This document shows, one piece after another, positions 18,305 to 28,044 of a stretch of 41,543 bases of DNA. Where the stretch lies: positions 55,427 to 96,969 of the forward strand of contig SVEY01000009.1 in NCBI GenBank assembly GCA_015057165.1, in the 5' to 3' direction. The notes under the pieces are model-generated. The model did no database searches and was not told where the DNA came from. It was given only the letters and a program-made list of their open reading frames with translations. Both the position numbers and the translations under genes were made by a program. Source of the DNA: Lachnospiraceae bacterium. Lineage in GTDB: Bacteria > Bacillota > Clostridia > Lachnospirales > Lachnospiraceae. The stretch's first letter is position 1; each line of letters opens with the position of its first letter.

Positions 18305-19684
18305 ATGAGTAGGATAATTGCGTTTAAAGGCATAAGATATGCCACTGCTTCTAGATGGGAATACCCGGTAGAAGAGCCTAGATGGAACAGGATTGATAAT
18401 CTTGATGAGTGTTTAAAAAATTTCACTTCCTTTGGTGCATGTGCATATCAACCAAGAGCTTTTTTTGATGAAAGTAATATAGTAGAGAAAGAATTCTATA
18501 ATAAAGAGTTTAGAGAAGGAGTAGATTTTACTTATTCGGAGGACTGTCTGTTCCTTAATGTATATACAAGTACAGATGAAAATGATAATTTATACGGACA
18601 GAATAAACCGGTAATAGTGTATATACATGGTGGTTCCTTTTCAACGGGATCAAGTGATGAGAAGGTTTTTGACCCTACAAAATGGGTTGAATCAGGAGTT
18701 ATAGCTGTAACTATTAACTATAGACTTGGACCACTGGGATTCATGTGCCTCCCAGAACTTGCTTCAGAAGAAGGACATGTAGGAAACTATGGATTATATG
18801 ATCAATTAACAGCGTTAGAGTGGATTAATCATAATATTGAAATATTTGGAGGAAATCCTAATAATGTTACGTTAATGGGACAATCTGCAGGTGCAATGAG
18901 CGCCACTCATTTAATCCTAAGTCCTTCTACAAAAGGCTTATTTCATAAAGCTGTGCTAAGTTCAGGTGGAGGTGTATCAACATTTGTTGCACCAAAACAG
19001 CAGGATGCAACATATGGTTTCTGGCGTAAGATAGTTGCGGAATGCAAACTAGATAGTATTGAGGAACTCAGAAAATGCGAACCTAAGACAATATATGAGA
19101 GTTGGGTTAAGGTTTGCTCTGAGATAAAAAATGTTGGACTTCTTGCAGGACCTGTTATAGATAATATTCTTATCCAAAAGACAAGAGTTGATGATTACAA
19201 GAGTGGCAATTATAATCATATTCCAATAATAATCGGCTCTAATAGTGAAGATATTGTTACGACTGTATTTCTTGAAATGGTATCTTCCTGGGGAAAGAAC
19301 ATTGCAAATTACGTATCTGAGAATGAATGTGATAATAGCATCCGTGCATATACCTATCATTTCTGCAGACAGCTTCCTGGTGATAATAAAGGAGCGTGGC
19401 ATTCAGCAGACCTTTGGTATTGGTTTGGATCCTTAGACAAGTGCTGGAGAGAGTTTACAGATGTAGACAGAGATTTGAGCAAACAAATGGTTCGCTATCT
19501 AACCAATTTTGCTAAGACATCTAATCCTAATATTGATGATAAGGCAGATGAGGAAAGCATAGTAGTATGGGAGAATACAAGCGAAGCGCCTCATAAATAC
19601 ATGAACTTTGGTGACGAGGGTTGTGTAATGCAAAGAGTTAGTATAGCAAAATCAGTTTCAACTATGTTATTTAAGCGAAAATAA
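18305..19684 (+). CDS. Type B carboxylesterase family protein
   Basis: 459 residues of the alpha/beta-hydrolase carboxylesterase/lipase fold. Visible: EDCLFLNVYTS (type B signature 2), oxyanion-hole YIHGGSFSTGS near 107, nucleophile elbow GQSAGAMS with Ser194, an acidic candidate in GSNSEDI and a histidine in GAWHSADLWYWFG. There is no signal peptide, so it is cytoplasmic. The AGGTGATAATATG start region overlaps no other gene. It is 11 bp after the membrane protein and 14 bp before murC. The physiological ester is unknown. Confidence 0.87.
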   Translation: MSRIIAFKGIRYATASRWEYPVEEPRWNRIDNLDECLKNFTSFGACAYQPRAFFDESNIVEKEFYNKEFREGVDFTYSEDCLFLNVYTSTDENDNLYGQNKPVIVYIHGGSFSTGSSDEKVFDPTKWVESGVIAVTINYRLGPLGFMCLPELASEEGHVGNYGLYDQLTALEWINHNIEIFGGNPNNVTLMGQSAGAMSATHLILSPSTKGLFHKAVLSSGGGVSTFVAPKQQDATYGFWRKIVAECKLDSIEELRKCEPKTIYESWVKVCSEIKNVGLLAGPVIDNILIQKTRVDDYKSGNYNHIPIIIGSNSEDIVTTVFLEMVSSWGKNIANYVSENECDNSIRAYTYHFCRQLPGDNKGAWHSADLWYWFGSLDKCWREFTDVDRDLSKQMVRYLTNFAKTSNPNIDDKADEESIVVWENTSEAPHKYMNFGDEGCVMQRVSIAKSVSTMLFKRK

Positions 19685-19698
19685 GAACGGAGAGTAAT

Positions 19699-21078
19699 AT
19701 GTACAAAGTTGATTTTAACGATCCTAAACATTTTCATTTTATAGGAATAGGCGGAGTTAGTATGAGTGGCCTTGCTGAGATTCTTGTTAAGCGAGGATTT
19801 ACTGTAACAGGTTCTGATAATTGCGAGTCTGAATACACAAGTAATCTAACGAAACTAGGTGTTAAAATAGCATTTTCACAAGAGGCATCTAATATAACAG
19901 ATGATATAGATTGTGTTGTTTATACTGCAGCGATAAAGGATGATAATCCTGAGCTTTCTGAAGCAAAGAGAAGACAAGTACCACTTCTTACCAGAGCTCA
20001 ATTCCTAGGACAAGTTATGGCAAATTATCCAGAATCAATAGCTGTAGCTGGAACACATGGTAAGACAAGTACTACTTCTATGATTAGTCAGGTTCTTATA
20101 GAATTACCTGAAGATCCAACAATATCTATAGGTGGAATGTTCTCTGCAATTAATAGCAATATTCATGCAGGTAGTTCGAATACATTTATAACAGAGGCTT
20201 GCGAATATACCAATAGTTATCATGAGTTTTATCCGAAATACTCTATTATTCTTAATATAGAAGAAGATCATCTTGATTTCTTTAAGGATTTAAATGATAT
20301 AAGACAATCCTTTAAGAAATTTGTTAATAATACATCAGATCATGGCTGTATTATTATTAATAATGATATTCCAAATGTGTCAGAGATTATAGAAGGTTCT
20401 AAGGCAGAGATCTTAACATTTGGCACAACTAAAGAAGCAGATTGTTATGCTAAGAATATCTCATTTGATGATTTTGGAAATGGAATTTTTACTCCTGTTT
20501 GCTGTGGTGAGGAACTTGATGAAATACATCTTAAGGTACCTGGAAACCATAATATATCTAATGCACTAGCTTCTGTATTGTTCCTGAAGAAATTCGGAGT
20601 TGATAATAATACAATTAAATCAGGCTTAGAGAAATTTGAGGGAGCAGATAGAAGATTCCAATTTAAAGGAACTATTAATGGTATAAATGTATTTGACGAC
20701 TATGCTCATCATCCAACGGAAATAAAGGTTACACTCGAATCTGCCAAGAACTATCCACATGAGAGAGTTGTATGTGTGTTCCAGCCTCATACATATACAA
20801 GAACTAAAGCGCTTCTTAAAGACATAGCAAAAGCGTTGTCTCTAGCAGATATTGTGATTCTTTCTAAGATATATGCTGCTCGAGAAAAGGATATTTACAA
20901 TGTTTCGTCCCGGGATTTGTTGAAAGAAGTTGAGAAATACGGTACAGAAGCTTACTATTTTGATACTTTTTCAGAAATTGAAGAATTTATTTTAAAAAAA
21001 TGTATTAACAATGACTTGTTAATAACTATGGGTGCCGGAGATATAGTAAAAGTCGGAAATGAGTTACTTGAAAAATAG
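19699..21078 (+). CDS. murC: UDP-N-acetylmuramate--L-alanine ligase
   Basis: MurC adds L-alanine to UDP-MurNAc, the first amino acid of the peptidoglycan stem peptide, with ATP. The 459-residue protein shows the Rossmann-like start HFIGIGGVSMSGLAEIL, the ATP loop GTHGKTST at 118-125, EACEY, the GNHNISNALA block and DDYAHHPTEI of the C-terminal domain. The length is normal. It is the last gene of the run and ends at a terminator whose stem begins nine bases after the stop. Confidence 0.97.
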   Translation: MYKVDFNDPKHFHFIGIGGVSMSGLAEILVKRGFTVTGSDNCESEYTSNLTKLGVKIAFSQEASNITDDIDCVVYTAAIKDDNPELSEAKRRQVPLLTRAQFLGQVMANYPESIAVAGTHGKTSTTSMISQVLIELPEDPTISIGGMFSAINSNIHAGSSNTFITEACEYTNSYHEFYPKYSIILNIEEDHLDFFKDLNDIRQSFKKFVNNTSDHGCIIINNDIPNVSEIIEGSKAEILTFGTTKEADCYAKNISFDDFGNGIFTPVCCGEELDEIHLKVPGNHNISNALASVLFLKKFGVDNNTIKSGLEKFEGADRRFQFKGTINGINVFDDYAHHPTEIKVTLESAKNYPHERVVCVFQPHTYTRTKALLKDIAKALSLADIVILSKIYAAREKDIYNVSSRDLLKEVEKYGTEAYYFDTFSEIEEFILKKCINNDLLITMGAGDIVKVGNELLEK

Positions 21079-21175
21079 TTATCCACATAATCCACATTTT
21101 ATGTAGGTTATTTATCTACATAGAGTGTGGATTATTTTTTTCAAATTTTACAATAGTTTCACGGAGTTATCCACT
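21079..21175 (+). promoter_or_regulatory. Cluster of DnaA-box-like sites upstream of dnaD/dnaC
   Basis: A perfect DnaA box TTATCCACA at 21079-21087 is directly followed by TAATCCACA at 21088-21096 (one mismatch). TGTGGATTA at 21126-21134 is the same one-mismatch box on the other strand, and TTATCCACT at 21167-21175 has one mismatch. Two of the four double as the arms of the murC terminator, so their presence may be partly coincidental. The next two genes encode DnaD-like and DnaC/DnaI-like replication proteins. Confidence 0.45.
21087..21141 (+). terminator. Terminator after murC
   Basis: ATAATCCACA (21087-21096) pairs with TGTGGATTAT (21126-21135), and inside ATGTAG (21101-21106) pairs with CTACAT (21116-21121). 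A run of T follows (21135-21141). Confidence 0.85.
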
Positions 21176-21294
21176 TTTTTTAACCTGTCACAAAGCCTTG
21201 AAAATACTAGCGTTGTGGACTCTTTTGGGGTTTAATTCTATATTCTAATGTGTTAAAATCCATCTAGGGTTTTGGAAAAGAGGAAAATGATTAT

Positions 21295-22341
21295 ATGGCA
21301 GACATAACATTACATACAAGTAACGACGCAGGAGTTACTTGTGTATCTAATGCATTTATAGATGAATATATGAAAGATGCCAACGGGGAGTTTGTGAAGA
21401 TTTATTTGTATCTACTGAGATTACTTGGTCAGGATGAGTTAGATATAGATATTAGTCTGTTAGCAGAGAAGTTGGATCATACAGAGCGAGATGTGAAGCG
21501 TGCCCTTTCTTATTGGGAGAAGTGCAAGCTTATTTCTCTTGAGTATAATTCTTCGGATGAATTAACAGGAATATGCTTTCTGGAGCCATCTGGTAATTCT
21601 AATACATGTTCATCGCAGGTTAATGAGAATAAGAATTATGAACATCAGGGTAGAAGTCCCCTTCCTAAGAGGCAGGAATATAGTATTTCCCAGATGAATC
21701 ATTTCAAAGAAGATGATGATATGGATGATCTTCTATTTGTCATCGAGAAATACTTAGGTCATAACTTAACTGTATCAGATCTTAATTATATTATTTACTG
21801 GACTGCTGATTTACATTTCTCTACAGAGCTTGTTACGTATCTTGTAGAGTATTGTATTGATAAGGGACATCCGAGTATTAAATACATGGATAGGATTGCC
21901 CTTGATTGGGCTTCTAATAATATCTCTTCTGTTGAAGAAGCGAAGGAAGATACTATTCAGCATTCAGATGCATATTATAATATATGTAAGTCATTCGGTA
22001 TTAATAATCGTGGACTAATTAAGTCTGAATTAGAATATGTGCAGAAATGGAAGAAGTTAGGTCTAAGTGCAGACGTTATAGAAGAAGCATGCAGAAGAAC
22101 AATAGTTAATACTAACAAACCTAATTTTGAATATGCTGATAAAATAATTGATAATTGGGTTAATCACAAAGTAAAGACTCTTGATGATGTGAAAGCTATT
22201 GATGAAGAGTATAAGAAGAAGTTTAAGAATACTTCAGTAAGAAATACTAAGACGGTTACACCTAATAATAGATTTAATAATTTTGATTCAAGAGATTACG
22301 ACTTTGATGATTTAGAGAAGACACTGGTTAACAAAAAGTAG
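21295..22341 (+). CDS. DnaD-domain replication initiation protein
   Basis: 348 residues. The N-terminal ~90 residues look like a winged-helix DnaD/DnaB N-terminal domain (FVKIYLYLLRLLGQDELDID). Two DnaD-like (DnaB_2) domains follow, at about 145-215 (IEKYLGHNLTVSDLNYIIYW) and 225-300 (ICKSFGINNRGLIKSELEYV). Each ends in the typical pattern SIKYMDRIALDWASN or NFEYADKIIDNWVNH. Such proteins remodel DNA at the origin and help recruit the helicase loader. The helicase-loader-like gene is 11 bp downstream. GAGGAAAA precedes the ATG at 21295. Confidence 0.85.
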   Translation: MADITLHTSNDAGVTCVSNAFIDEYMKDANGEFVKIYLYLLRLLGQDELDIDISLLAEKLDHTERDVKRALSYWEKCKLISLEYNSSDELTGICFLEPSGNSNTCSSQVNENKNYEHQGRSPLPKRQEYSISQMNHFKEDDDMDDLLFVIEKYLGHNLTVSDLNYIIYWTADLHFSTELVTYLVEYCIDKGHPSIKYMDRIALDWASNNISSVEEAKEDTIQHSDAYYNICKSFGINNRGLIKSELEYVQKWKKLGLSADVIEEACRRTIVNTNKPNFEYADKIIDNWVNHKVKTLDDVKAIDEEYKKKFKNTSVRNTKTVTPNNRFNNFDSRDYDFDDLEKTLVNKK

Positions 22342-22352
22342 CAGGAGATAAT

Positions 22353-23327
22353 ATGTCATTAACAAATTCTCAATATGAAAGCATAATGAGAGAATATTCA
22401 GAAAGACAGTTTAAGGATGTCTTTGAAAGCACAAAAATAAAAAATGAGATATATTCTAAGAATCCAAGATTATCTGAGATAGATTCGCAGGTTGCAAGTG
22501 AAAGTGTTAAAGCATCTAAAGAAATGTTAAGTGGTAATACTAAAGCTTTAGATGATTTGAAAAAAAAGGTGGCCATGCTTAAAGCAGAAAAGGAAGAGAT
22601 AATTAATGGACTCGGATATACTCTAGAAGACTTGGAACCGAAATACATTTGCAAGGATTGTAGAGATACCGGATTTATTAATGGAAAGCCATGTCATTGT
22701 TTTAAGCAGGCGGCCATCGACAAAAAGTATTCTCAAAGCAGACTTGAGAAAGTTATAAACGAAGAAAATTTTGATAATTTTAATCTTGATTATTACAGCA
22801 AAGAAGAGTTTGACAATAATATTTCAGCATATGATAATGCAAAAAATGTTCTTATGAGATGCAAAGAATATTGTGATAATTTTGCTGGTGATGAGAATAT
22901 TCTAATATACGGAAAGCCAGGAATTGGCAAGACGTATCTTACACATTGTATAGCTAAAGATTTGCTTGATAAATCTTATTCAGTTATTTATTTTACAGCA
23001 GATGAATTAATAAAAGTATTTCAGAAAGAAACATTTGAAAAAGACGAGGTCTTAGAGCAAACTAGCGAAAGCATATATAGCTGTGACCTGCTTATTATTG
23101 ATGATTTAGGTACAGAGTTTGTCAATTCCTTTACTTCGTCTAAAATTTTTACATGTATTAATGAACGCTTACTTCGTGGCAATAGTACTGTCATTTCCAC
23201 GAATTTATCACTCCAGGAATTAATGGAGATATATTCAGAAAGAACATTTTCGAGAATTAGTCAATTCAACATTATGAAACTTTTCGGAAAAGACATACGG
23301 ATTAAGAAGCAAGCGCAGAATAATTAG
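22353..23327 (+). CDS. DnaC/DnaI-like replicative helicase loader ATPase
   Basis: 324 residues. The N-terminal half is helical and coiled, then comes a four-cysteine zinc motif (Cys100, 103, 114, 116 in YICKDCRDTGFINGKPCHC). The AAA+ ATPase follows with Walker A GKPGIGKT at 187-194 and Walker B LLIIDD at 246-251, and a sensor region VISTNLSLQELMEIYSERTFSRI. The order zinc motif then AAA+ matches DnaI of Bacillus, which loads the DnaB/DnaC helicase. Pairing with the DnaD gene supports this over an IstB transposition ATPase, as no transposase is near. Confidence 0.87.
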   Translation: MSLTNSQYESIMREYSERQFKDVFESTKIKNEIYSKNPRLSEIDSQVASESVKASKEMLSGNTKALDDLKKKVAMLKAEKEEIINGLGYTLEDLEPKYICKDCRDTGFINGKPCHCFKQAAIDKKYSQSRLEKVINEENFDNFNLDYYSKEEFDNNISAYDNAKNVLMRCKEYCDNFAGDENILIYGKPGIGKTYLTHCIAKDLLDKSYSVIYFTADELIKVFQKETFEKDEVLEQTSESIYSCDLLIIDDLGTEFVNSFTSSKIFTCINERLLRGNSTVISTNLSLQELMEIYSERTFSRISQFNIMKLFGKDIRIKKQAQNN

Positions 23328-23352
23328 TAATAAAGAAATCGGAGGATTAATA

Positions 23353-24531
23353 ATGCCAAGTGATGAGAATTATGTAAAAAACACCCCTTCTTATGGATCT
23401 CTAGGATTGATTCCATTAAAGAGTTGTGAAGAGTTAGGAAAGAGAATTGATGAATACCTTGTTAAATGGAGAGCTAACAGAGACACAGAGACATATGATG
23501 AGGTGTTGAGACAAGGATATAAATTAGACTCTTATATCGTTGAGGCTAATGTACCTCGCTTTGGTACAGGTGAAGCAAAGGGTACTCTTGCTCAATCAAT
23601 AAGAGGACTTGATTTGTTTATTATGGTTGATGTTACAAATTATAGTTTGACTTATTCTCTATGTGGTCATACTAATCATATGTCACCAGATGATCATTAT
23701 TCTGATATGAAGAGAATAATTGCAGCTGTAGGCGGTAAAGCACGACGTATTACTGTTATTATTCCATTCTTATATGAGAGTAGACAACACAGACGTACAT
23801 CTCGTGAGTCACTAGACTGTGCACTTGCACTTCAGGAACTTGTTGCAATGGGTGTAACTAATATTATTACATTTGACGCACATGATCCAAGAGTTCAGAA
23901 TGCAATTCCACTATCAGGATTTGAGACGGTTCAACCTTCATATCAATTTGTTAAGGGAATTCTTAATAATGTTGATGATATTAAGATTGATCCAGATCAT
24001 CTGATGATTATTTCACCAGATGAGGGAGCAACTGATAGAGCTGTATACTTAGCAGGTGTACTTGGTGTAGATATGGGTATGTTCTATAAGAGAAGAGATT
24101 ACTCTAAGGTTGTTGATGGACGTAATCCTATTGTTGCTCACGAGTTTCTTGGTTCTTCAGTAGAAGGAAAAGATGTATTTATTGTAGATGATATGATTTC
24201 TTCTGGTGAAAGTATGATCGATGTTGCAACTGAGCTTAAGAAGAGAAAAGCTGCAAGAATTTTCTTGATTTCTACATTTGGATTATTTACTAATGGTTTA
24301 GAGAAATTTGATAAGGCATATGAGGAAGGATTGATTTACAGACTTGTAACAACAAATCTTACATATCAGACACCTGACCTTCTAGAGAGAGAGTATTACA
24401 TTAATTGTGATATGAGTAAGTATATAGCTCTTATTGTTGATACACTTAATCATGATTGTTCAATTAGTGATCTTCTTAATCCGTATGACAGAATTAGAAA
24501 TCTTGTTAAATCTTACAATAGTAGAAAGTAA
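23353..24531 (+). CDS. prs: Ribose-phosphate pyrophosphokinase (long form)
   Basis: Makes PRPP from ribose 5-phosphate and ATP for nucleotide, histidine and tryptophan synthesis. The catalytic flexible-loop region IPFLYESRQHRRTSRESL and the following ITFDAHDPRVQNAIP are clear, and the PRPP-binding loop is VFIVDDMISSGES at about 275-287. At 392 residues it is some 75 longer than the usual ~315. The additions are an N-terminal extension of about 70 residues and a changed C-terminus. Codon use (many CGT, GTT) suggests high expression. It is 25 bp after the helicase loader, behind GGAGGA. Confidence 0.9.
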   Translation: MPSDENYVKNTPSYGSLGLIPLKSCEELGKRIDEYLVKWRANRDTETYDEVLRQGYKLDSYIVEANVPRFGTGEAKGTLAQSIRGLDLFIMVDVTNYSLTYSLCGHTNHMSPDDHYSDMKRIIAAVGGKARRITVIIPFLYESRQHRRTSRESLDCALALQELVAMGVTNIITFDAHDPRVQNAIPLSGFETVQPSYQFVKGILNNVDDIKIDPDHLMIISPDEGATDRAVYLAGVLGVDMGMFYKRRDYSKVVDGRNPIVAHEFLGSSVEGKDVFIVDDMISSGESMIDVATELKKRKAARIFLISTFGLFTNGLEKFDKAYEEGLIYRLVTTNLTYQTPDLLEREYYINCDMSKYIALIVDTLNHDCSISDLLNPYDRIRNLVKSYNSRK

Positions 24532-24543
24532 GAAGGTGATTAG

Positions 24544-25320
24544 ATGAAATTCGATATGCATTGTCATACCCATGAAGGTTCCTCTGACTCTAAGGTTAGT
24601 GTAGAGGAGTATATTAAGCTTCTAAGAGATCAGGGATTTAATGGCATGCTCATGACTGACCATAATTCCTATAATGGTTATAGATACTGGAAAGAAAATA
24701 TCTGCGGTAAAAAGTATCAGGACTTTGTTGTTCTAAAAGGCATAGAATATGATACTTTTAATGCAGGGCATTTCATTGTTATCCTTCCATCAAATGATGA
24801 ATCAATATTGATGGAAAAGAGGGGACTTACAATAGAGAAACTTGTAGAAGTAGTTCACTCTCATGGAGGAATACTTGGTCCTGCACATCCCTATGGCGAA
24901 AATTTCCTTAGTATATATAGGACTGGTCGCTTCAAGAAAGACAGAAGTATTACAAAAGAATTTGATTTTATTGAAGGCTTTAATTCCTGCGAAGATTATG
25001 TTGATAATGATAAGGCTGCCCGGATTGCTGGTTTTTATAATAAGCAGATGTTTGCAGGAAGTGATTCTCACAGAGCTTCAAGTGTGGGTACAGCAATAAC
25101 TACTATAGACGCAGATATAAGAAGTGAGGATGACCTTATTAATTATATTAAGTCTGGTGGTAAGACATCAATAGAAGGTAAGAGATGGTATGGAACAATC
25201 AAGGACCATCTTGGCAAAGCAAATAAACTTCTTGTCTATGGATTCTTTTTCTATAATAAAGCAGGAGCTTTTGCAAGAACTATTGGTCGAAAAAGAGAAT
25301 ACAAGAAATATATTAATTAA
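24544..25320 (+). CDS. PHP-domain metal-dependent phosphoesterase
   Basis: 258 residues. PHP metal ligands are visible: HCH at residues 6-8 in MKFDMHCHTHEGSSDS, MTDHNSYNG near 38, a central PAHPYGEN and the C-terminal FAGSDSHRASSVG. This matches the PHP family that includes YciV/RNase AM-type enzymes and histidinol phosphatases. A basic C-terminal tail follows (GRKREYKKYIN). It ends the dnaD-dnaC-prs run at a strong terminator. The substrate is unknown. Confidence 0.85.
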   Translation: MKFDMHCHTHEGSSDSKVSVEEYIKLLRDQGFNGMLMTDHNSYNGYRYWKENICGKKYQDFVVLKGIEYDTFNAGHFIVILPSNDESILMEKRGLTIEKLVEVVHSHGGILGPAHPYGENFLSIYRTGRFKKDRSITKEFDFIEGFNSCEDYVDNDKAARIAGFYNKQMFAGSDSHRASSVGTAITTIDADIRSEDDLINYIKSGGKTSIEGKRWYGTIKDHLGKANKLLVYGFFFYNKAGAFARTIGRKREYKKYIN

Positions 25321-25362
25321 CTATTAATGTGAATTTGGGACTGACAACATATTAATATGAAG

Positions 25363-25405
25363 AAAAAAATCGGATGATAAGCCTTAGGCTACATCCGATT
25401 TTTTT
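25363..25405 (+). terminator. Bidirectional-type terminator after the PHP gene
   Basis: AAAAAAATCGGATG (25363-25376) pairs with CATCCGATTTTTTT (25392-25405), with an inner AGCC/GGCT stem. The A-run and T-run flank the stem, so it could stop RNA polymerase from either side. Confidence 0.93.
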
Positions 25406-25426
25406 GGTTCTCAAGCTTTACCATAT

Positions 25427-25441
25427 ACCACATATTGTGGT
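25427..25441. promoter_or_regulatory. Perfect inverted repeat upstream of glgC
   Basis: ACCACA, TAT, TGTGGT: a 6-3-6 perfect palindrome about 70 bp upstream of the glgC -35. It is likely a protein-binding site rather than a terminator, since it is short and has no T-run. Confidence 0.35.
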
Positions 25442-25455
25442 TGCTTGTAGAATGC

Positions 25456-25577
25456 ATATGCAAGTTGCACAAAAACTAAAAAGATTTATCAACATTTTAG
25501 GAATAATTGTTGCAAAGAAACCACGAAATAGTTATACTTAATATATCGTATAACTTGCATATTGAACTAGTTGCAAG
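25456..25577. promoter_or_regulatory. Repeated TTGCA sites around the glgC promoter
   Basis: TGCAAGTTGCA (25459-25469) is a perfect palindrome around a central G. TTGCAA occurs at 25510-25515, where it is also the -35 box. CTTGCA (25554-25559) and TGCAAG (25572-25577) form an inverted pair with a 12-bp spacer downstream of the -10. In addition ATATGCAAGTT (25456-25466) is repeated in reverse as AACTTGCATAT at 25552-25562. The layout, upstream, on and downstream of the promoter, is like that of a repressor with looping, but no regulator gene lies nearby. Confidence 0.45.
25510..25538 (+). promoter_or_regulatory. Sigma-A promoter of glgC-glgD-spoVG
   Basis: TTGCAA (25510-25515), 17-bp spacer, TATACT (25533-25538). 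The transcript would begin near 25545, about 70 bp before the glgC ATG. Confidence 0.65.
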
Positions 25578-25613
25578 AAAATTACTAGAAAGAAAAGACA
25601 CGAGGTGATTGGT

Positions 25614-26888
25614 ATGGGAAAGAAAGAGATGATAGCTATGCTGCTCGCTGGCGGGCAGGGAAGTCGACTCGGAGTGTTAACTTCTGATGTGGCAAAGCCA
25701 GCTGTTGCGTTCGGTGGAAAATATCGAATTATAGATTTTCCACTTAGTAACTGTATTAATTCGGGAATTGATACTGTTGGTGTCCTTACTCAGTATCAAC
25801 CTCTTAGGCTTAATACACATATAGGTATTGGTATACCATGGGATTTGGATAGGAACAATGGAGGCGTTACCGTACTTCCGCCATACGAGAAGAGCGATAA
25901 TGCAGAGTGGTATACAGGAACAGCTAATGCTATTTATCAGAATATAAAATACATTGAAGGCTATGATCCAGATTATGTATTGATATTATCCGGTGATCAT
26001 ATATACAAGATGGATTATGAAGCAATGCTCGATTTACACAAGCAGAATCAGGCAAGTGTAACAATTGCAGCCATGCCAGTTCCAATGGAGGAGGCTAGCA
26101 GATTCGGAATAGTTGTTACTGATGAGAATGGCAAGATTAATGAGTTCGAAGAGAAGCCGGCTAAGCCTAAGAGTAACCTGGCTTCTATGGGAATCTACAT
26201 CTTTAGTTGGCCGGTTCTTAGAGATGCACTTGTTACGATGAAGGACCAGAATGGTTGTGATTTTGGTAAGCACATTATTCCATATTGTCATGAGAATGGA
26301 GAGAGAATTTTCGCTTATGAATTCAATGGTTATTGGAAGGATGTAGGAACACTTGGTTCATATTGGGAAGCTAATATGGAACTAATTGACTTGATTCCTG
26401 AATTTAATCTATATGAAGAGTTCTGGAAGATATATACGAAGCAGAACCAGATTGAACCTCAGTATATTGCATCAACAGCATCTGTTAAGAAATCTATTAC
26501 GGGTGCAGGAAATGAGATATATGGTAAGGTTGAGAACTCTGTTCTAGGAGCCGGAGTTGTTGTTGAAGAAGGAGCATCGGTAGTTGACTCCATAATAATG
26601 AAGAATACGGTTATTAGGAAGGGAGCTCAGATAGAGAAATCAATAATTGCAGAAGATTGTGAAATTGGTGAGAATGCCAAGATTGGCTTTGGCGAGTCAG
26701 CCGAAAGCAAACTTAGTGCTAAGATTTATGCATTTGATCTTGCAGTTATAGGAGAGAATTCTACTATTCCTGCAAATGTTACGGTAGGTAAGAACACAGC
26801 AATCAGCGGTGTGACGACTGAAGAGGACTTTCCTCAAGGCAAGTTAGAAAGTGGCGGATATATTATTAAGGAAGGTGAAGAATCATGA
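25614..26888 (+). CDS. glgC: Glucose-1-phosphate adenylyltransferase, catalytic subunit GlgC
   Basis: GlgC makes ADP-glucose from glucose 1-phosphate and ATP, the committed step of glycogen synthesis. The 424-residue protein begins with the nucleotidyltransferase block [20 protein letters not shown], then [11 protein letters not shown], the [11 protein letters not shown] and [11 protein letters not shown] motifs and EEKP. The C-terminal left-handed beta-helix region ([17 protein letters not shown]) is clear. The start is ATG 25614 behind GAGGTGA (25602-25608). A GTG at 25605 lies inside that ribosome binding site. The last four bases overlap glgD. Confidence 0.96.
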   Translation: MGKKEMIAMLLAGGQGSRLGVLTSDVAKPAVAFGGKYRIIDFPLSNCINSGIDTVGVLTQYQPLRLNTHIGIGIPWDLDRNNGGVTVLPPYEKSDNAEWYTGTANAIYQNIKYIEGYDPDYVLILSGDHIYKMDYEAMLDLHKQNQASVTIAAMPVPMEEASRFGIVVTDENGKINEFEEKPAKPKSNLASMGIYIFSWPVLRDALVTMKDQNGCDFGKHIIPYCHENGERIFAYEFNGYWKDVGTLGSYWEANMELIDLIPEFNLYEEFWKIYTKQNQIEPQYIASTASVKKSITGAGNEIYGKVENSVLGAGVVVEEGASVVDSIIMKNTVIRKGAQIEKSIIAEDCEIGENAKIGFGESAESKLSAKIYAFDLAVIGENSTIPANVTVGKNTAISGVTTEEDFPQGKLESGGYIIKEGEES

Positions 26889-28003
26889 AAGCATTAGGAA
26901 TTATTTTGGCAGGTGGTAATAGTTCTAGAATGGGCAACCTTTCTGATAAAAGAGCTATATCAGCAATGCCGGTAGGCGGAAGCTATAGAGGAATAGATTT
27001 TGCATTATCTAATATGACTAATTCTCATATTCAGACAGTTGCAGTTCTTAGTCAATACAATGCGAGATCTCTTAACGAACATTTAGCATCATCTAAATGG
27101 TGGAACTTTGGTAGAAAGCAAGGCGGTCTTTTCGTATTTACACCGACAGTTACAACTGACAATAGTTGGTGGTACAGAGGAACAGCTGATGCTATGTGGC
27201 AGAATATCGACTTTCTTAAGAAATGTCATGAGCCATATGTAATTATTGCAAGTGGTGATGGTATTTACAAGATTGATTTTAATGATGTACTTGATTACCA
27301 TATTCGCAAGCAATCAGATATTACAGTTGTATGTGCTAAGGTACCTGATTCAGATGATATTAGCAGATTCGGTGTTGTTAAGATGGACTCCGATGGACTT
27401 GTTACAAGCTTTGAAGAGAAGCCTATGATGGCAAGATCCAATATTGTATCAACAGGTGTATATGTAATAAGGAGACGAAGCCTTATTGAACTTCTAGAGC
27501 AATGTAATCAGGAAGGAAGATATAATTTCGTAACAGATATCCTTATTAGATATAAAGGAATGAAGAAGATATATGGTTATATGCATGATAGCTATTGGAG
27601 CAATATTGCTTCTGTAGAATCATACTATAACACCAACATGGATTTCTTGAATCCAGAGATTAGAGATTTCTTCTTTAGGAAGGGATCTAAGATTTATTCC
27701 AAATCATTTGATCTTCCACCAGCGAAATTCAATGCACCGGCTGATGTAAAAGACAGCCTGGTAGCAAGTGGATGTATTATTAATAGTAAGGTGGAACATT
27801 CAGTATTATTTAAGAACGTATTTATTGGCAACAATAGTGTAGTTAAGAATTCAATTATTCTGCCAAATGTATATATTGGGGACAACGTAAGAGTAGAGAA
27901 TTGTATAGTCGAGACGCATGAAACACTTATGAGTGATACCGAGTATATTGGGGAGAACGGTATCAAGATTGTTGTGGAAAGCAAAAGTAGATACGGAATA
28001 TAA
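26885..28003 (+). CDS. glgD: Glucose-1-phosphate adenylyltransferase, GlgD subunit
   Basis: 372 residues, a shortened GlgC homologue. The nucleotide-binding start is altered ([20 protein letters not shown]) and [12 protein letters not shown] replaces the Glg[11 protein letters not shown]. The C-terminal beta-helix is short. In Firmicutes GlgD forms a heterotetramer with GlgC and modulates its activity, with little activity of its own. The ATGA overlap with glgC indicates coupled translation and equal amounts. Confidence 0.95.
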   Translation: MKALGIILAGGNSSRMGNLSDKRAISAMPVGGSYRGIDFALSNMTNSHIQTVAVLSQYNARSLNEHLASSKWWNFGRKQGGLFVFTPTVTTDNSWWYRGTADAMWQNIDFLKKCHEPYVIIASGDGIYKIDFNDVLDYHIRKQSDITVVCAKVPDSDDISRFGVVKMDSDGLVTSFEEKPMMARSNIVSTGVYVIRRRSLIELLEQCNQEGRYNFVTDILIRYKGMKKIYGYMHDSYWSNIASVESYYNTNMDFLNPEIRDFFFRKGSKIYSKSFDLPPAKFNAPADVKDSLVASGCIINSKVEHSVLFKNVFIGNNSVVKNSIILPNVYIGDNVRVENCIVETHETLMSDTEYIGENGIKIVVESKSRYGI

Positions 28004-28044
28004 AAGAGCCTTTTTAGGAAATAATATGTAAGGGAGAGATGTAT

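Noticed and set aside
22353-23327. IstB-type transposition ATPase
   Set aside because: There is no transposase or inverted end nearby. The zinc motif and the adjacent DnaD gene fit a helicase loader.
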